NCBI GenBank assembly: GCA_039090855.1
Contig: CM077012.1
Coordinates: forward strand, 143,688,541-143,752,540
Direction: 5' to 3'
DNA length: 64,000 bases
Origin: Macrothele yani
Taxonomy: Eukaryota > Arthropoda > Arachnida > Araneae > Macrothelidae
Both the position numbers and the translations under genes were made by a program. Under the pieces are notes generated by a model that did not search any database, had not been told where the DNA came from, and worked only from the letters and a program-made list of their open reading frames with translations. Shown in pieces: positions 22,363 through 33,048 of the stretch. Numbering within the stretch: position 1 is the first letter of the stretch; every line of letters begins with the position of its first letter.

Positions 22363-23730
22363 CACTGCTGGCCACCTAAAATGCAACACCAAGAAGGAAG
22401 CATCCGATTGGCTTGAAATTCGCAGCATGCATCGCCCGCGAGAGGACATGCAAACGATTAGCATTGCAGGGCATATGCAAATCATGTGCGCCCGGCACGC
22501 CACCAAGAAGCACTATAAGAAGGGTGCACAGAAGGCGAGGTGTAAGTAGTGGAAGTGTGTTGTGCTGCCGGACCTGTGCGTGGGAAGCTTCCTGATGCCT
22601 CGTCGCAGAATACGGTAGTCATTCCAGCACGTTTCGGAGTTCGACAGAGGACGAATAGTGGCTTATCGCGACAACGGTTTATCGTACCGGGATATCTGCG
22701 CCCGTGTGGGACGACATCCAGCCACAGTGAGGCGAGTATGGATTCGGTGGGTGCAGGACGGACGGACCGACGTGAGTGATTGCCGCAACCGCGGCACACC
22801 ACCGAACGAGAAGACCGGGAGGTTGTGCGGCGGGCATTGACGGCACACACCGCCACATCACGAACGTTAGCGCAGGAATTCGGGTGTGTTGCGCAACAAC
22901 CTGTTTCAGCACGTACCGATCGACGTCGTCTGCAGGAGTAGTGACTTGTCGCACGGCCCCAATTGCTCCGATTACCAGGCGTTACACCATTGGTGAGTGC
23001 GGCGACAGTGGGCCGTTGAACCCCGCATCTAGACTACGAAATGGCATGACATTGGCTTCTCTGACGCATCCCGCTTCTGCCTGCAACACCACATGGTCGA
23101 ATCCGCGTGTGGCGGCACCGCGGCGAGAGAATGTATGACGCCTGCATTATGCATCGCCATATCGGTCAGTCACCTGGCGTTATGGTTTGGGGTGCAATTG
23201 GATATGACACCCGCACCCCTTTGGTACGCATCGCCGGTACACTCAACAGCCACCGCTAAATCTCCGACGTTTTGGAGCCTGTAAACTCCCTTACCTGCAG
23301 GACCTACCAGCGGCCGCGTTTCAACAGGACAATGCGCGCCCGCACATGGCACGCGTCGTGCAACAATTCTTCACGGCCTGCCTGTTCTCCCGATATGTCG
23401 CCCATCGAACACGTCTGGTCGCTGATCGGCAACCGAGTGACCCGGCAAGCACTACCCGCGGCTATGCCTAATGAACTGTGGCAACATGTGGAAGAAGCCT
23501 GGACCGACATACCCCAAGCCCACATCCAAAGAAGCCTCTTTCGTTTGATGCCGCGGCCGTTATTGCCAGCCATGGGGGCTACACGAGCTATTGATGTCTG
23601 CGTGTTCCGCAAGTCGCACGGGCCTGTAAGCTCAATCGTTTCATTTTTGTATCTGTTGTTATGTGTCCAGTAAATCTGGCTTTGCTATCTCGTGTCCTTC
23701 TTGGTGTTGCATTTTGGGTGGCCAGCAGGG
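22363..23730 (+). mobile_element. Tc1-family transposon, inactive
   Basis: Termini are CACTGCTGGCCACCTAAAAT on the left and, reverse complemented, CCCTGCTGGCCACCCAAAAT on the right, both continuing GCAACACCAAGAAGGA. TA flanks both ends (22361-22362 and 23731-23732). The inverted repeats extend over at least 36 bp. Total length is 1368 bp. Confidence 0.92.
22595..23594 (+). pseudogene. Degenerate Tc1-type transposase
   Basis: It starts MPRRRIR at 22595 and meets a TAG at 22616-22618; in the same frame a helix-turn-helix follows (SEFDRGRIVAYRDNGLSYRD, then ICARVGRHPATVRRVW). Frameshifts separate later blocks: the conserved hydrophobic GVMVWGAIGY in a different frame near 23175, the second catalytic site FQQDNARPHMARVV near 23320, and SPDMSPIEHVWSLIGN with the catalytic E near 23395. 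The end AVIASHGGYTSY and a TGA at 23592-23594 are recovered in another frame. Several indels make it clearly non-functional. Confidence 0.9.
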
Positions 23731-23732
23731 TA

Positions 23733-24275
23733 TATTCCCAAGTGTTTTTGACTGATGTTTAATTTTACAAAGCGCATTTATGATGATTTCGTAATATTTA
23801 AAAGTTGGAAGGTCTTAACTGTGTTCTAAGCCACAGTGTACGGCCATTTGTGATTTTCCGGTGTTTTACATAGCGCCGAGTGTCAGGAAATGCCATTGGA
23901 TTCGGGGGAAAATAAAGATATAGCGGAGGTGGGTAATTCAGTACTACCTTCCGAAATAATAGCAGCAAGGACTATTTCCGTTTATACCGTAAGGTGTAAG
24001 ATCACTGCCATTGTATTTAAAAAAACAAAAACAAAAAAAACAACGATATTTTCACCGCTACATCGAAAATTTGGACCGATAACATTGAATACTCTTTGCA
24101 TTTGAAATGAGTACTAGCTTGTGTTTAACATCTGTTTTTCACTGATGTGCCCAACACTGATTGTGACTAACCATTCTGTTGGACTTCCTTGTAACAATCC
24201 CTGCAGCGGAAGAGCCCGAAGTAGCCATGTTGAAAGCACCCGCAGCAGTGTTGAAGTCCAGTGATTCCTTTTGTT
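23733..24275. other. No gene seen; open frame without support at 23890-24105
   Basis: A 71-codon plus frame begins MPLDSGENKDIAEVGNSVLP and loses protein character in a poly-A/lysine stretch. A first exon is conceivable, but there is no partner exon or clear splice donor. The rest is unremarkable. Confidence 0.35.
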
Positions 24276-24760
24276 TGGGTACCAGTTAGACAGGTTCTCT
24301 AAAGAATGGAAGAAATGCACGTGAAAATATCATTGTGCCTTCAGGGATTGCTGGGGTTTATCGGGTGCCATTTAGTCCAAAGTTAAAACCCAAGAATTAC
24401 AAGAAAACTCAGACTGGAAAACCACCTCCCAAAAAGCTTAAGTGGAAATACCTGAGGTCAGCTCACCCTCACTGGCAGTTTATCCCGCCCATGGGAAGTT
24501 CTGTACTATAACCAAACAAGAAGGTAATTTTTGAATGTGGTATGAAAGTTAACTATTTGAAATGCGTTTTAAGAATTTTTTTTTTTTTTTTTTAAGAACT
24601 AAAGATTTTTTTTTAGAAACTTTTAATTTCGCGTTCTTCTTGTGAAATGGAAAAGTATTGATTCAACGTTTTATGTAGCGGAGTAGTTGTGCAATATGGG
24701 AAATCGTAAAGTATACAGAAAAGTGTAGGGTAAATAGCGGGGCAAACACGGTAAATAGCG
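24276..24760 (+). repeat. Diverged repeat with a short Met-less open frame (partner at 33.9-34.2 kb)
   Basis: A frame without ATG runs from about 24276 to a TAA at 24509-24511 and includes IIVPSGIAGVYRVPFSPKLK and later LKWKYLRSAHPHWQFIPPMG; I do not recognise it. From about 24490 to 24760 the sequence aligns with 33980-34215: TTCTGTAC...A, GTGGTATGAAAGTTA versus GTGGTACGAAAGTTA, a ...TGCGTTTT.A... block followed by a poly-T, then GTAGCGGAGTAGTTGTG versus GTAGCGGCGAAGTTGTG and a GGGTAAAT. This suggests an old dispersed repeat, perhaps with a former coding part at its 5' side. Confidence 0.5.
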
Positions 24761-25627
24761 GGGCAAACAGTATAAAATATAAAGAATTTCTGGTCTGATC
24801 GGGAGATTTTCAGCATTTACAACCTACAAGTCAACAAATTATCTAAGGGCATGTGCTGCTTCAATAAAACTGTCGGGGGGGGGGGGCACTCGTACAATGT
24901 TAAGTTAAACGAAATTTGTTTTGTATTTTATGGATTTTTACACTGCCTGAAAATAAACATCTTTCCTTTTCTTTCTGTTGAACTTGAAATCCAAAAAGGA
25001 TAAAGAAAAATTTTTGTAATTTAAAAAAAAAATTACAATGCCCCCTTTTTCGTTCCTGAGAATTGATAGCGGCAATAAGGTGCACAAAATCCTCTTTTCA
25101 AATTTTTACTGTCTGTAGCAGTGGATTACGCCGATAGATCGTTTTCCAAACTTAGAAATATGAAAAGTTACTTCTGATTAAATGTGAAACAGCAACTTTT
25201 TTTTTCGTTAGTAATTAAAACAAAATTGCTACAGACTTAGACAATTTGGACATTGTTATAAAGTTTGTAACAAAAAGAAAAACCAAAGCTACAAAAGTTA
25301 ATTTTACCTGAAACTACGTTTGTTTGTGTGCTTTCTTAAAGCTTTAGTTTTTAATTTATAGGAAAAATAATTTCATTTAATACGAAAACCAATTATTTCG
25401 AATTCTACTTCCAGTTTTATACAATTTATTTGAATATGTACCAATAGAAGATAATTTTTGGTTAGAATAGTTCAAGAGACGCCCGTCATGTTCAATGTTA
25501 TATATACACAAACTTAATTTCTGGATATTCATCACTGCTGCGTTGCGCGTCATGATCTTCAGAATGTGTGTTAAAAAATTTTGTTTTAAAATTCGGTTTT
25601 AAATTTTGTCCTTAACTCTGCTTTCGG
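24761..25627. other. No gene seen (24.8-25.6 kb)
   Basis: Very AT-rich, with poly-A/T tracts and one poly-G at 24875. Frames on the minus strand at 24613-25085 have no motif. Confidence 0.6.
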
Positions 25628-25628
25628 G

Positions 25629-25666
<38 letters not shown>
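25628..25666. repeat. (TA)n microsatellite at the truncated 5' end of a LINE
   Basis: About 18 TA units directly abut the first readable codon of the LINE fragment. Such a junction is expected if the LINE integrated 5'-truncated into, or next to, a TA tract. Confidence 0.85.
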
Positions 25667-25667
<1 letters not shown>

Positions 25668-25668
<1 letters not shown>

Positions 25669-26474
25669 ATGCAGAGTATGACCCAGGAACTTGCTGACAA
25701 GAGTAAAGAAGTGGGATTAAAAATGAACTTTCAGAAGACAAAAGTGATGTACAATGCTTTTACAAAAAATGAAAATTTATCGATTGATGGGGAAAAGCTG
25801 GAGATAACTAATACCTACATTTATCTTGGACAGCAGATATCAAGTGAGGGTCATATTGATGAAGAAATTAATCGGCGTACAAAACTTGCCTGGAGTTCTT
25901 TTAGAAGTAGTAGTATAATTTTCAAGAGCAATATGCCATTATGTCTTAAAAGAAAAGTGTTTGATCAATGCATCCTTCCAGTGCTTACGTATGGTGCAGA
26001 GACGTGGACCTTAACTAGAAGAGATATACAAAGGCTGCAGACAACTCAAAGCAGCATGGAGAGGTGCATGCTTTTGGTGTAACCAGGAGAGATAAGAAGA
26101 GGAACTCGTGGATCAGAAAAATGACAAGAGTGGAAGACATGAGCAGAGTAAAATCTCTGAAACGGCAATCGGCTGGACATGTAGCCAAAAGAACGGACCA
26201 TCGATGGACAGCCGAAATTTTAGATTGGACTCCAAGGGACAGGAAAATACCCAGAAGACCACATTGGAGATGAGTGGATGAAATTCGAAAGCATGCGGGA
26301 GTGAGATGGGTGGATGAAATTCAAAAGCATGCGGGAGTGAGATGCGTGGATGAAATTCGAAAGCATGCGGGAGTGAGATGGTAGAGACTGGGGCAAAACA
26401 TACCGTAGTGGAAGAAACTTGGTGAGATCTTTATTCATCTAGCAGTAGATTGAAAATGGTTGATGATGATGATT
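25668..26474 (+). pseudogene. 5'-truncated RTE-type LINE, C-terminal part of the reverse transcriptase
   Basis: The translation contains the post-catalytic region of a non-LTR reverse transcriptase: GLKMNFQKTKVMYNAF, YIYLGQQISSEGHIDEEINRR, KRKVFDQCILPVLTYGAETW and, after a frameshift near 26080, SAGHVAKRTDHRWTAEILDW. The coding end WKKLGEIFIHLAVD with a TGA at 26451-26453 is followed by TGATGATGATGA, a 3' simple repeat of the kind found on RTE elements. The catalytic FADD box and the endonuclease are absent, removed by 5' truncation. RTE clade assignment rests on motif recall. An in-frame 36-bp triplication lies at 26274-26381. Confidence 0.88.
26274..26381 (+). repeat. Three tandem 36-bp units in the LINE coding region
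   Basis: Units start at 26274, 26310 and 26346 and are each exactly 36 bp. They begin GTGGATGAAATTCGAAAGCA and end GTGAGATG(G/C), differing at two positions. Each encodes the 12-residue block VDEIRKHAGVRW (unit 2 reads VDEIQKHAGVRC), so the triplication keeps frame. Confidence 0.95.
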
Positions 26475-26599
26475 AAATATACATATATTTTCCTGAATTT
26501 GACGATAAAAAATTACATACAACGATTTTTTTCCTGAATTTTACGATAAATCCGATTTTTTTCCCCTGAATTTTGGCTATAAAAGAAACGTTTTATTTC

Positions 26600-26930
26600 A
26601 CTCAACGAAAATCAGGACAAACATGAATTGGGGAAAACGCGAATCAAGGCAAAGGAGAAATAGGACAAACTTGATACAGTAAACGTTTTTAAGGGAAACT
26701 TGGATACGGACAAACGTGTTTAGGGCAAACGTGAATTAGAGGAAACGAAATTAGGGAAATGGGAATTCGGGTAAAAGCGATTTTGGGGAAACGCCATTGG
26801 GGTAAACGTGTTTAGGGCAAATGCGAATTAAGGGAAACTAGATTTAGGGGAAATGGGAATTCGGGTAAAAGCGATTTCGGGGAAACTCCATTGGGGTAAA
26901 CGTGATTAGGGGAAACGGGTGCTCACCGAT
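26600..26930. repeat. Degenerate 16-bp tandem repeat with a ~93-bp higher-order period
   Basis: The short unit approximates GGGGAAACGNGATTTA. A longer block beginning TTTAGGGCAAACGTGAATTA at 26719 recurs from 26811, and its closing word GGGGTAAACGTG recurs at about 26799 and 26894, giving a 92-94-bp period. The blocks share AAATGGGAATTCGGGTAAAA and GCGATTT(T/C)GGGGAAAC. The region before 26719 contains looser versions of the same short unit. Confidence 0.85.
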
Positions 26931-27921
26931 GCTTTTGGGAGTTGTTAAACCCGGAAACAAACGGCATTTTGACGTGGGACGTCATGTCGCAATATCTGAT
27001 TCTGTAACATCTCATTACTCAGAGAAACCTATAGTTAATTATCAGTGGCGCAGACAAATTTTTTTTAGGGGGGATTTATAATCGGGGCCACGTATAATTG
27101 GTAACGAAGCGTTAAAATATTTGATCCCATAGCAGTCGTTTTTAGAATACATACTTAGAATTTTAATGAAGCTAATAAATATGCCAAATTTTAGTAGCAT
27201 TTTATTGCCGGAGTTCATACTGGGGTCATAGCGACAAAAATATTTACAAAAAAAGAACCAAAAAAAAAACAAAAAACCCTTGCAGTTGTTCTACTTGTTA
27301 CAAATACATTTAGTTTCAAAAAGTCATTTGAAAAACTAAATCTGCTACCTAAATATGAGTGCCGCTAACCTGATATCAAACGTCTGCGTAAAAATTATTA
27401 GAAAAAATCCGTTTTTTTATTACTATGTCATAGCTTTTTGGAATTCTAAGTTCAATAATGTCGTTTTGTTAAAAAGAATTTATTTATTGCATAATTAATT
27501 CTGAACTCTATAAATTTCTGAACTCTAACACTACTAGTGCACTAAGCTGTGATTCACTGATTGCATTTTTTAAGTAGTTCTATATTATGTTTACTTTTGA
27601 AAACGGTGTTTCATGTAAGCCGTCGTAACACCAATTAAAACAATTTGTTAATTTTTTCACAATAGTTGCTTTCCTTATTTCCTCTGCGAAGATTTTTTTT
27701 CAATTAAAGGCATGCCATTGGCTCACAATGGCAGCTGATATATCCGACTCATATTTCTCGGAAAATTTCCTTGTTTGTACATTCCTAGCGGGAAGACCCC
27801 CAAGTGGCACTTTGTCTATCTCTCGTTTATCAAAATAATCACGTCGAAGTGGATTTAACTGGTCTGTACGAAAAACTGTGTGATCTAAACGGGAGGTGAG
27901 GGGGCGTCGTGGGTCTGCTAT
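26931..27921. other. No gene identified (26.9-27.9 kb)
   Basis: AT-rich DNA with a minus-strand 79-codon frame at 27700-27939 (contains DPRRPLTSRLDHTVF and KYESDISAAI). I do not recognise it; a decayed transposon-type protein is possible but unsupported. Confidence 0.4.
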
Positions 27922-28196
27922 GAGCCTTATCTGCGCCACCGTTTATGACCTGAGCTAAGAGGTTTATTCTGTCGTATGTACGTAACGACTTCCGTAGGTA
28001 TTTCTCCTTTTAAAACTTTTGTTTATGTAGAATGATTTGGCGTAGATAAGGCTCACTCGTATCAGAATTTTGATTACCTGCCACGAGCCTTATCTACGCT
28101 ACCGTATATGATCCTGAGCTAACTAACAGGTTTATTCTGTCGTATGTACGTAACAACTTTCCTAGGTATATTAAACATTTTGATTATGCAGAATGA
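27922..28196 (+). repeat. Two direct copies of a ~113-bp unit (period 163 bp)
   Basis: Copies at 27922-28035 and 28085-28196 share GAGCCTTATCTNCGC, the exact word GGTTTATTCTGTCGTATGTA followed by CGTAAC, and end TNATG(T/C)AGAATGA. The spacer contains the inverse GGCGTAGATAAGGCTC at about 28039, so the second copy's start can form a stem with it. Confidence 0.85.
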
Positions 28197-28439
28197 ATAT
28201 TTGTTTAGCAGATCAGGAAGATTTTCACCAACGCCATCCTTTGCCGCGGAAGACCAGGAAGTACCTTGTCGTACGTAGACTGTAAGTTAAAAAATCGTGC
28301 TGTTCCAGGGCTTCGTTTTTGATATATCTCTTGCCTTTCGCTAAGGTTTAACTTTCCTGCAGTTAACGAAACTAATTGTCTCATTCTGAACCGAAGATAC
28401 TCGCGTTATATCTGAAAACAAGTTAGTAAAATCATGCAA

Positions 28440-29715
28440 TGCATTGATTATGATACGCTTTCCAATATACCAGAAATTATTACTCAAGTTATGAGTATAA
28501 TGGCTGTGGAATAAATCTCGCTCCTGTGTCCTGACCTTTGACCCCATTTCGATGATATTCAACAGAACCGGTTCAGTATACCTGAAGAATAACATACTAA
28601 AGTTTTGTCGCAATAGAAGCAGTTTTACGCAAGTTATGAGAATAATGGCTGTGGAATAAATCTTGCTTTTGTGCAATGACCTTTGACCCCATTTCGTTGA
28701 TATTCAACAGAACCAGTTCACTATACCTCCGGAACAACATAATAACGTTTTGTCGCAATCGAAACATTTTTAGGTAAGTTATGATGCACAAGGGCAATGG
28801 AATGGATCCCGCTCTTATGTCCTGCCTGACCTTTGACTCCATTTCGCCCATTTTCAATAGTTTTCGTGCCCAGGTGGTTCCCTACCACATACTAAAATTT
28901 CATCGAAATCGAACCATATTTACGCATGTTATGACGCATAAAGGCAATGGAATAAATCTCGCTTTTATACCCTGACCTTTGACCCCATTTCGCCCATTTT
29001 CAATAGGGTTCGTTCCCAGTGGTTCCTTAGCAAATACTAAACTTTCATCGAAATCGAACCACTTTAACGCAAGTTATGACGCATAAGGGAAATGGAATAA
29101 ATCCCGCTCTTATGCCCCGCCTGACCTTTGACCCCATTTCGCCAATTTTCAATAGGGTTCGTGCCACATACTATAATTTCATCGAAATCAAACCATATTT
29201 ACGCATGTTATGACGCATAAAGGCAATGAAATGGATCCCGTTTTTTTTGTCCTGACCTTTGACCCCATTCCGCCCATTTTCAACAGTGTTCGTTCCCAGG
29301 TGGTTCCTTACGACATTCAGAAATTTCATTGAAATCGAACCATTTTTACGCAAGTTATGATGCATAAAGGCAATGGAATGGATCCCGCTCCTATGTCCTG
29401 ACCTTTGACCCCATTTCATTTATTTTCAATAGGGATAGTCCCCAGGTGGTTCCCTACCACATACTAAAATTCCATCGAAATCGAACCATTTTTACGCAAG
29501 TTATGACGCATAATAGCAATGGAATGGATCCTGCTCCTATGCCGTGACCTTTGACCCTGTTTCGCCCATTTTCAATAGGGTTCGTCCCCAGGTTGTCTCC
29601 TACCACATACTAAAATTTCGTTGTAATCGAACCATTTTCACGTGAGTTATCGTGCGGACAGACGGACAAAGCTGGAGCATATACGCTTCTTCAACCTACG
29701 GTTGGAAAGCGTAAA
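28440..29715. repeat. Eight tandem ~146-bp units, each with a DR1-like motif
   Basis: The word TGACCTTTGACCCC, or a one-base variant, starts near 28532, 28677, 28827, 28973, 29122, 29253, 29399 and 29544: spacings are 145, 150, 146, 149, 131, 146 and 145. Between these, units share CATTTTCAATAGGGTTCGT, ATACTAAAATTTCATCGAAA and ACGCAAGTTATGACGCATAA. The array ends in GTGCGGACAGACGGACAAAG and a hairpin (TACGCTTCTTCAACC, loop TAC, GGTTGGAAAGCGTA). Upstream, TACGCTTTCCAA at about 28459 is the inverse of the terminal TTGGAAAGCGTA. No coding function; minus-strand frames at 28341-29419 are repeat by-products. Confidence 0.92.
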
Positions 29716-30979
29716 CAAAGCCGAATTGAATTATATAGGAAAATAACATTCTCTCGTGAAGTTCGTACTAAAAAGAAGAGTAAGCGTGTATATAAATAAA
29801 ATCCTTATGTTGCTTTGAAAATGCGCCTTTTTCAAGTCTTCCGAGGATGGAGTGGAATTGCGTGTTACGTTATGTCACACACAAACCATATTTTGAGGCA
29901 ACCCACTACATCGTACTATTCAATTCGGGCGCGCGCGCGCACACACACACACACACACAGTAGAGTCTGTCTACTTTCGCACTTCTGTGGATGGGACGTT
30001 GACCGCTAGGGGGAGGGGGTGACTTGCTTTTCCGACGTCGGCGAAGACTAAGGAAAGAGCAGCTTACTCTTGAGTGATAGGGCCTGTGATTGGGACAACA
30101 TGCCTTGCTTTCCTTAGCAAGTTAGGGCCCTTGCGGCCGTTCTTCGGGGTTGGCGGCCATTTTGACTGCTCTGTGTGTAACCTCATGGGAAACCTCCGCG
30201 AATAGGGCCAAGGACTAATATTTTCTTTTGGTATGGTGCACTTGTTACACTGAGTAATTTTCTTTTGTGCCAGTCATTTTTTCAGTAGTTGTTGGCGCTG
30301 TTTATTTTTTTTCTTACTTCCGCTCTCTTTGTTTTGTGAAGCGCATGTGGGTGTCCCACATCAGTGACTTCCCACATTAGTGACTGGATAAACTTTTTAG
30401 TCTGTTTGTTAATAAAATATATTCAAAACAATAGAATAATTTCTCGAATTTCATAAATTCGTGTATGTTACCACTTTTTGCTAACGGCAAGATATATACA
30501 AATGTGGGTAGGCGCTTATATATTGTGCAAAATTTGTGATAAAGACTAAGATTTAGGAATAAATACTCGAATTTAAAAGAACATGGAGCTTAAACGCACG
30601 GAATTAATTTAGCTGGAAGATTAATATATTTTTTACTTATTGTTGCAAATGAACTCTTGAGCACTACTTTGACTTAAAAAAAAATCTTATGGACTATTAC
30701 TGTGTTCGTTTTCAGATTTTGCCAAATTTAGATAGATGCTTGTTGTAAGGTTCACTAAGAAAAAATCTCCGGTTTTTAAACTTCAGCTATTTGAGAAACG
30801 GGCTACATTCTCGTGCTCCATACCGAGCTCATTAACCAAATTTAGGTTTCCCGATAAACGTTTTGGAGAAGTTTTACACCCCTTCCGTGGAAAGTGCGTC
30901 ACTACAGGCGGAATACCGGTCTGTATTTAATAAAAGTTGCTGATCAGTATTAAAATAAGCTGAATTTTGCGGTAAACGG
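29716..30979. other. No gene seen; (GC)n(AC)n tract at 29929-29959
   Basis: A purine-pyrimidine alternating tract of about 31 bp, GC repeats running into AC repeats, lies at 29929-29959. A GC-richer patch at 30000-30210 has no recognised motif. The remainder is AT-rich. Confidence 0.6.
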
Positions 30980-31825
30980 TAAAAATACCCCCAGAACAAA
31001 CGGTTCACTGTAAACTGCTTCACAGGAACACTTATGTGTGACAATCACCTTTCAGCATCTTGGCCACAAAAGTTCAGGGGGGGGGGGGCTATAAAGCTTG
31101 CCGTTTCTGGGCCTATATTGAGAACTGAATTGGGAACTCCACAAACGAATTTCGAGAAAACGTTCCATGTAAGCCAAGCGAGAATTGTATTTAATTTGAA
31201 GAAATAAATTGCCGAGGATCCGAGGTACACTTGGTTAGGTTGGGTTGGGTAGGGGAGGGGCTCTACCTGGGCCGCTGGAGTCTGTCAGTGTATCCAGGAT
31301 GTTCCCTTTGAAGCGTCCGCGAGGTCCGTGAGTTTTTGGGGTGGCTTTACCCCAAAATGTTAAAATGGACGTAGAGCTGTGTAAACATTAGAACCATGCT
31401 TTATATAATGATTCATTACACGACCACGAATTTTCAGGATGGTGGGATGAATTCACCCTTCCCCAAGTTTCTAAGAGCGCAGACAAGTGTTCAAGGTAAG
31501 GGATTTGCTCGCAATTTCTATGGTTCATGTTGTGTTTAGTGGCAGACAATGCCCTTACCCCCTCCCCCAGAAATTTGGTGAAGTATGTAATAGGGATACG
31601 AGGTGCTTAGTTTGGAGGGCTCTACCCCCAACTTCCGTAATTTTATATTCTGGACCTCTAGAGTCGGTCAGTGTATCCTCGATGTTACCCCTGAAGAACT
31701 CTTAAAAACTAGGGGAAGGGGGTCATCTCACCCTCCTGAAAATTCATGGTCGTGTGCAGAATCATTATATAATCAGACTTCGACAAGAAAGAGCTTGAAC
31801 AGCTTGGAAGTAAGAAAGTGATATA

Positions 31826-33048
31826 CACTATCTACAAACAAGTAATTGGGCACACCTGCAATCGACGATATCTGCGGTTCTTATACACGTCACGGCCGCC
31901 GCCGTTAAATATCGTGTGGGAAACAACAACGCAAGCAGTCGCATGCAAGTTGCCACGCAGTTCGGAGCTCTCTGATTTCGAAAAAGGTGTAATCGTCGGG
32001 TATCACAGAAATGGCCGAATCCATACGTGACATACCCAGCGAGTTGAAGTACCCAAAATAGATAGTGGCCTACGTGATTGGCAAGTGGAAGATGAGAAGT
32101 GACTGTCGTAATGTGCCCCGACCCGGCAGACCCACAAAACTGGGAGTTAAAGACTGACGGGTGCTGGCCAGAGAAATTCGGAATAACCGCACCAAATCGA
32201 TGGGCCACATCCGCGAGGAGTTTCAACAGGCATCCGGGAGTGTTCTTTCGATGAATACCATCCGTAAGGAAGCCCATCTGCTCGGTTATCATGGACGTGC
32301 TGCCGCCTAAAGCCTTTGATCACAAAGTCCAATAGCGCTGCTCGGCTAACGTGGTGCAAAGAACGTCGACAGTGGACCGTTGAACACTGGAAACAGGTTC
32401 TCTGGAGCGACGGATCAAGGTTCAACCTCTACCGTTGGGATGACAGGGTCTTAATCTGGCGTCTGCCTAGAGAACGCCTCCTGCCGGAATGTATTGTGCC
32501 AACTGTGAAGTTCGGCGGCGGTGGAATTATGCTATGGGGGTGTTTCTCCTGGTATGGCACGGGACCCTTGGTCGCAATTCCTGGTAGACTCAACGCCGAG
32601 ACCTACTGCACTATTTTGGATGACCATGCGCTTCCTACGTTGTGGCAGTTTTACGCGGGGGGGGGGGGGATGTTACTTTCAGGATGACAATGCCACCTGT
32701 CATGTTGCGAGGTCCACCATGGCTTGGTATGGTGACAATGGGGTTAATCAAATGGATTGGCCTGCGCAGAACCCGGACCTTAACCCTATCGAGCACTTCT
32801 GGGACGAGTTGGAGCGTTGACTTAAGGGGTGCCCCCACCGTCCGAAATCGGTGAAGGAACTGAGCTGTCTTCTCCAAGCCGAGTGGAAGAAAATATCGCT
32901 AGCCGTCGTACAACGCCATTTTGAGAGTATGTCCCGGAGGGTCGCAGCTGTAATCGCCGCTCGTGGAGGCTCCACCAACTATTGAAGGGGAATAAACTTA
33001 GTTTTCCTTTCCTATCACAGGTGTCCAATTACTTGTTGGTAGATGGTG
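31826..33048 (+). mobile_element. Tc1-family transposon inside the fold-back element
   Basis: Inverted ends are CACTATCTACAAACAAGTAA on the left and, reverse complemented, CACCATCTACCAACAAGTAA on the right, both continuing TTGG(G)CACACCTG or TTGGACACCTG. TA flanks at 31824-31825 and 33049-33050. Length is 1223 bp. The element at 55560-56750 is the same family. Its insertion into the right arm of the fold-back element shows that the latter is older. Confidence 0.92.
31950..32985 (+). pseudogene. Degenerate Tc1-type transposase, copy 1
   Basis: Alignment with the copy at 55681 shows that the start codon has become TTG (31950). The helix-turn-helix (SELSDFEKGVIVGYHRNGR), WSDGSRFNLYRW with the first catalytic D, WLGMVTMGL/AWYGDNGVNQMDWPAQ and the catalytic E in NPIEHFWDELER are visible. 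Frameshifts occur near 32027, 32310 and at the poly-G at 32658, which precedes FQDDNATCHVARS. A nonsense TGA follows DELER. The true end is STNY and TGA at 32985. Catalytic spacing is 34 residues. Confidence 0.88.

Noticed and set aside
27700..27939. Minus-strand frame as a hAT or zinc-finger protein
   Set aside because: It looks somewhat protein-like but no catalytic or zinc-binding motif can be pointed to.
28341..29419. Several minus-strand frames of 82-111 codons encoding a repeated protein
   Set aside because: They are produced by the ~146-bp tandem array, and the frame changes between units.
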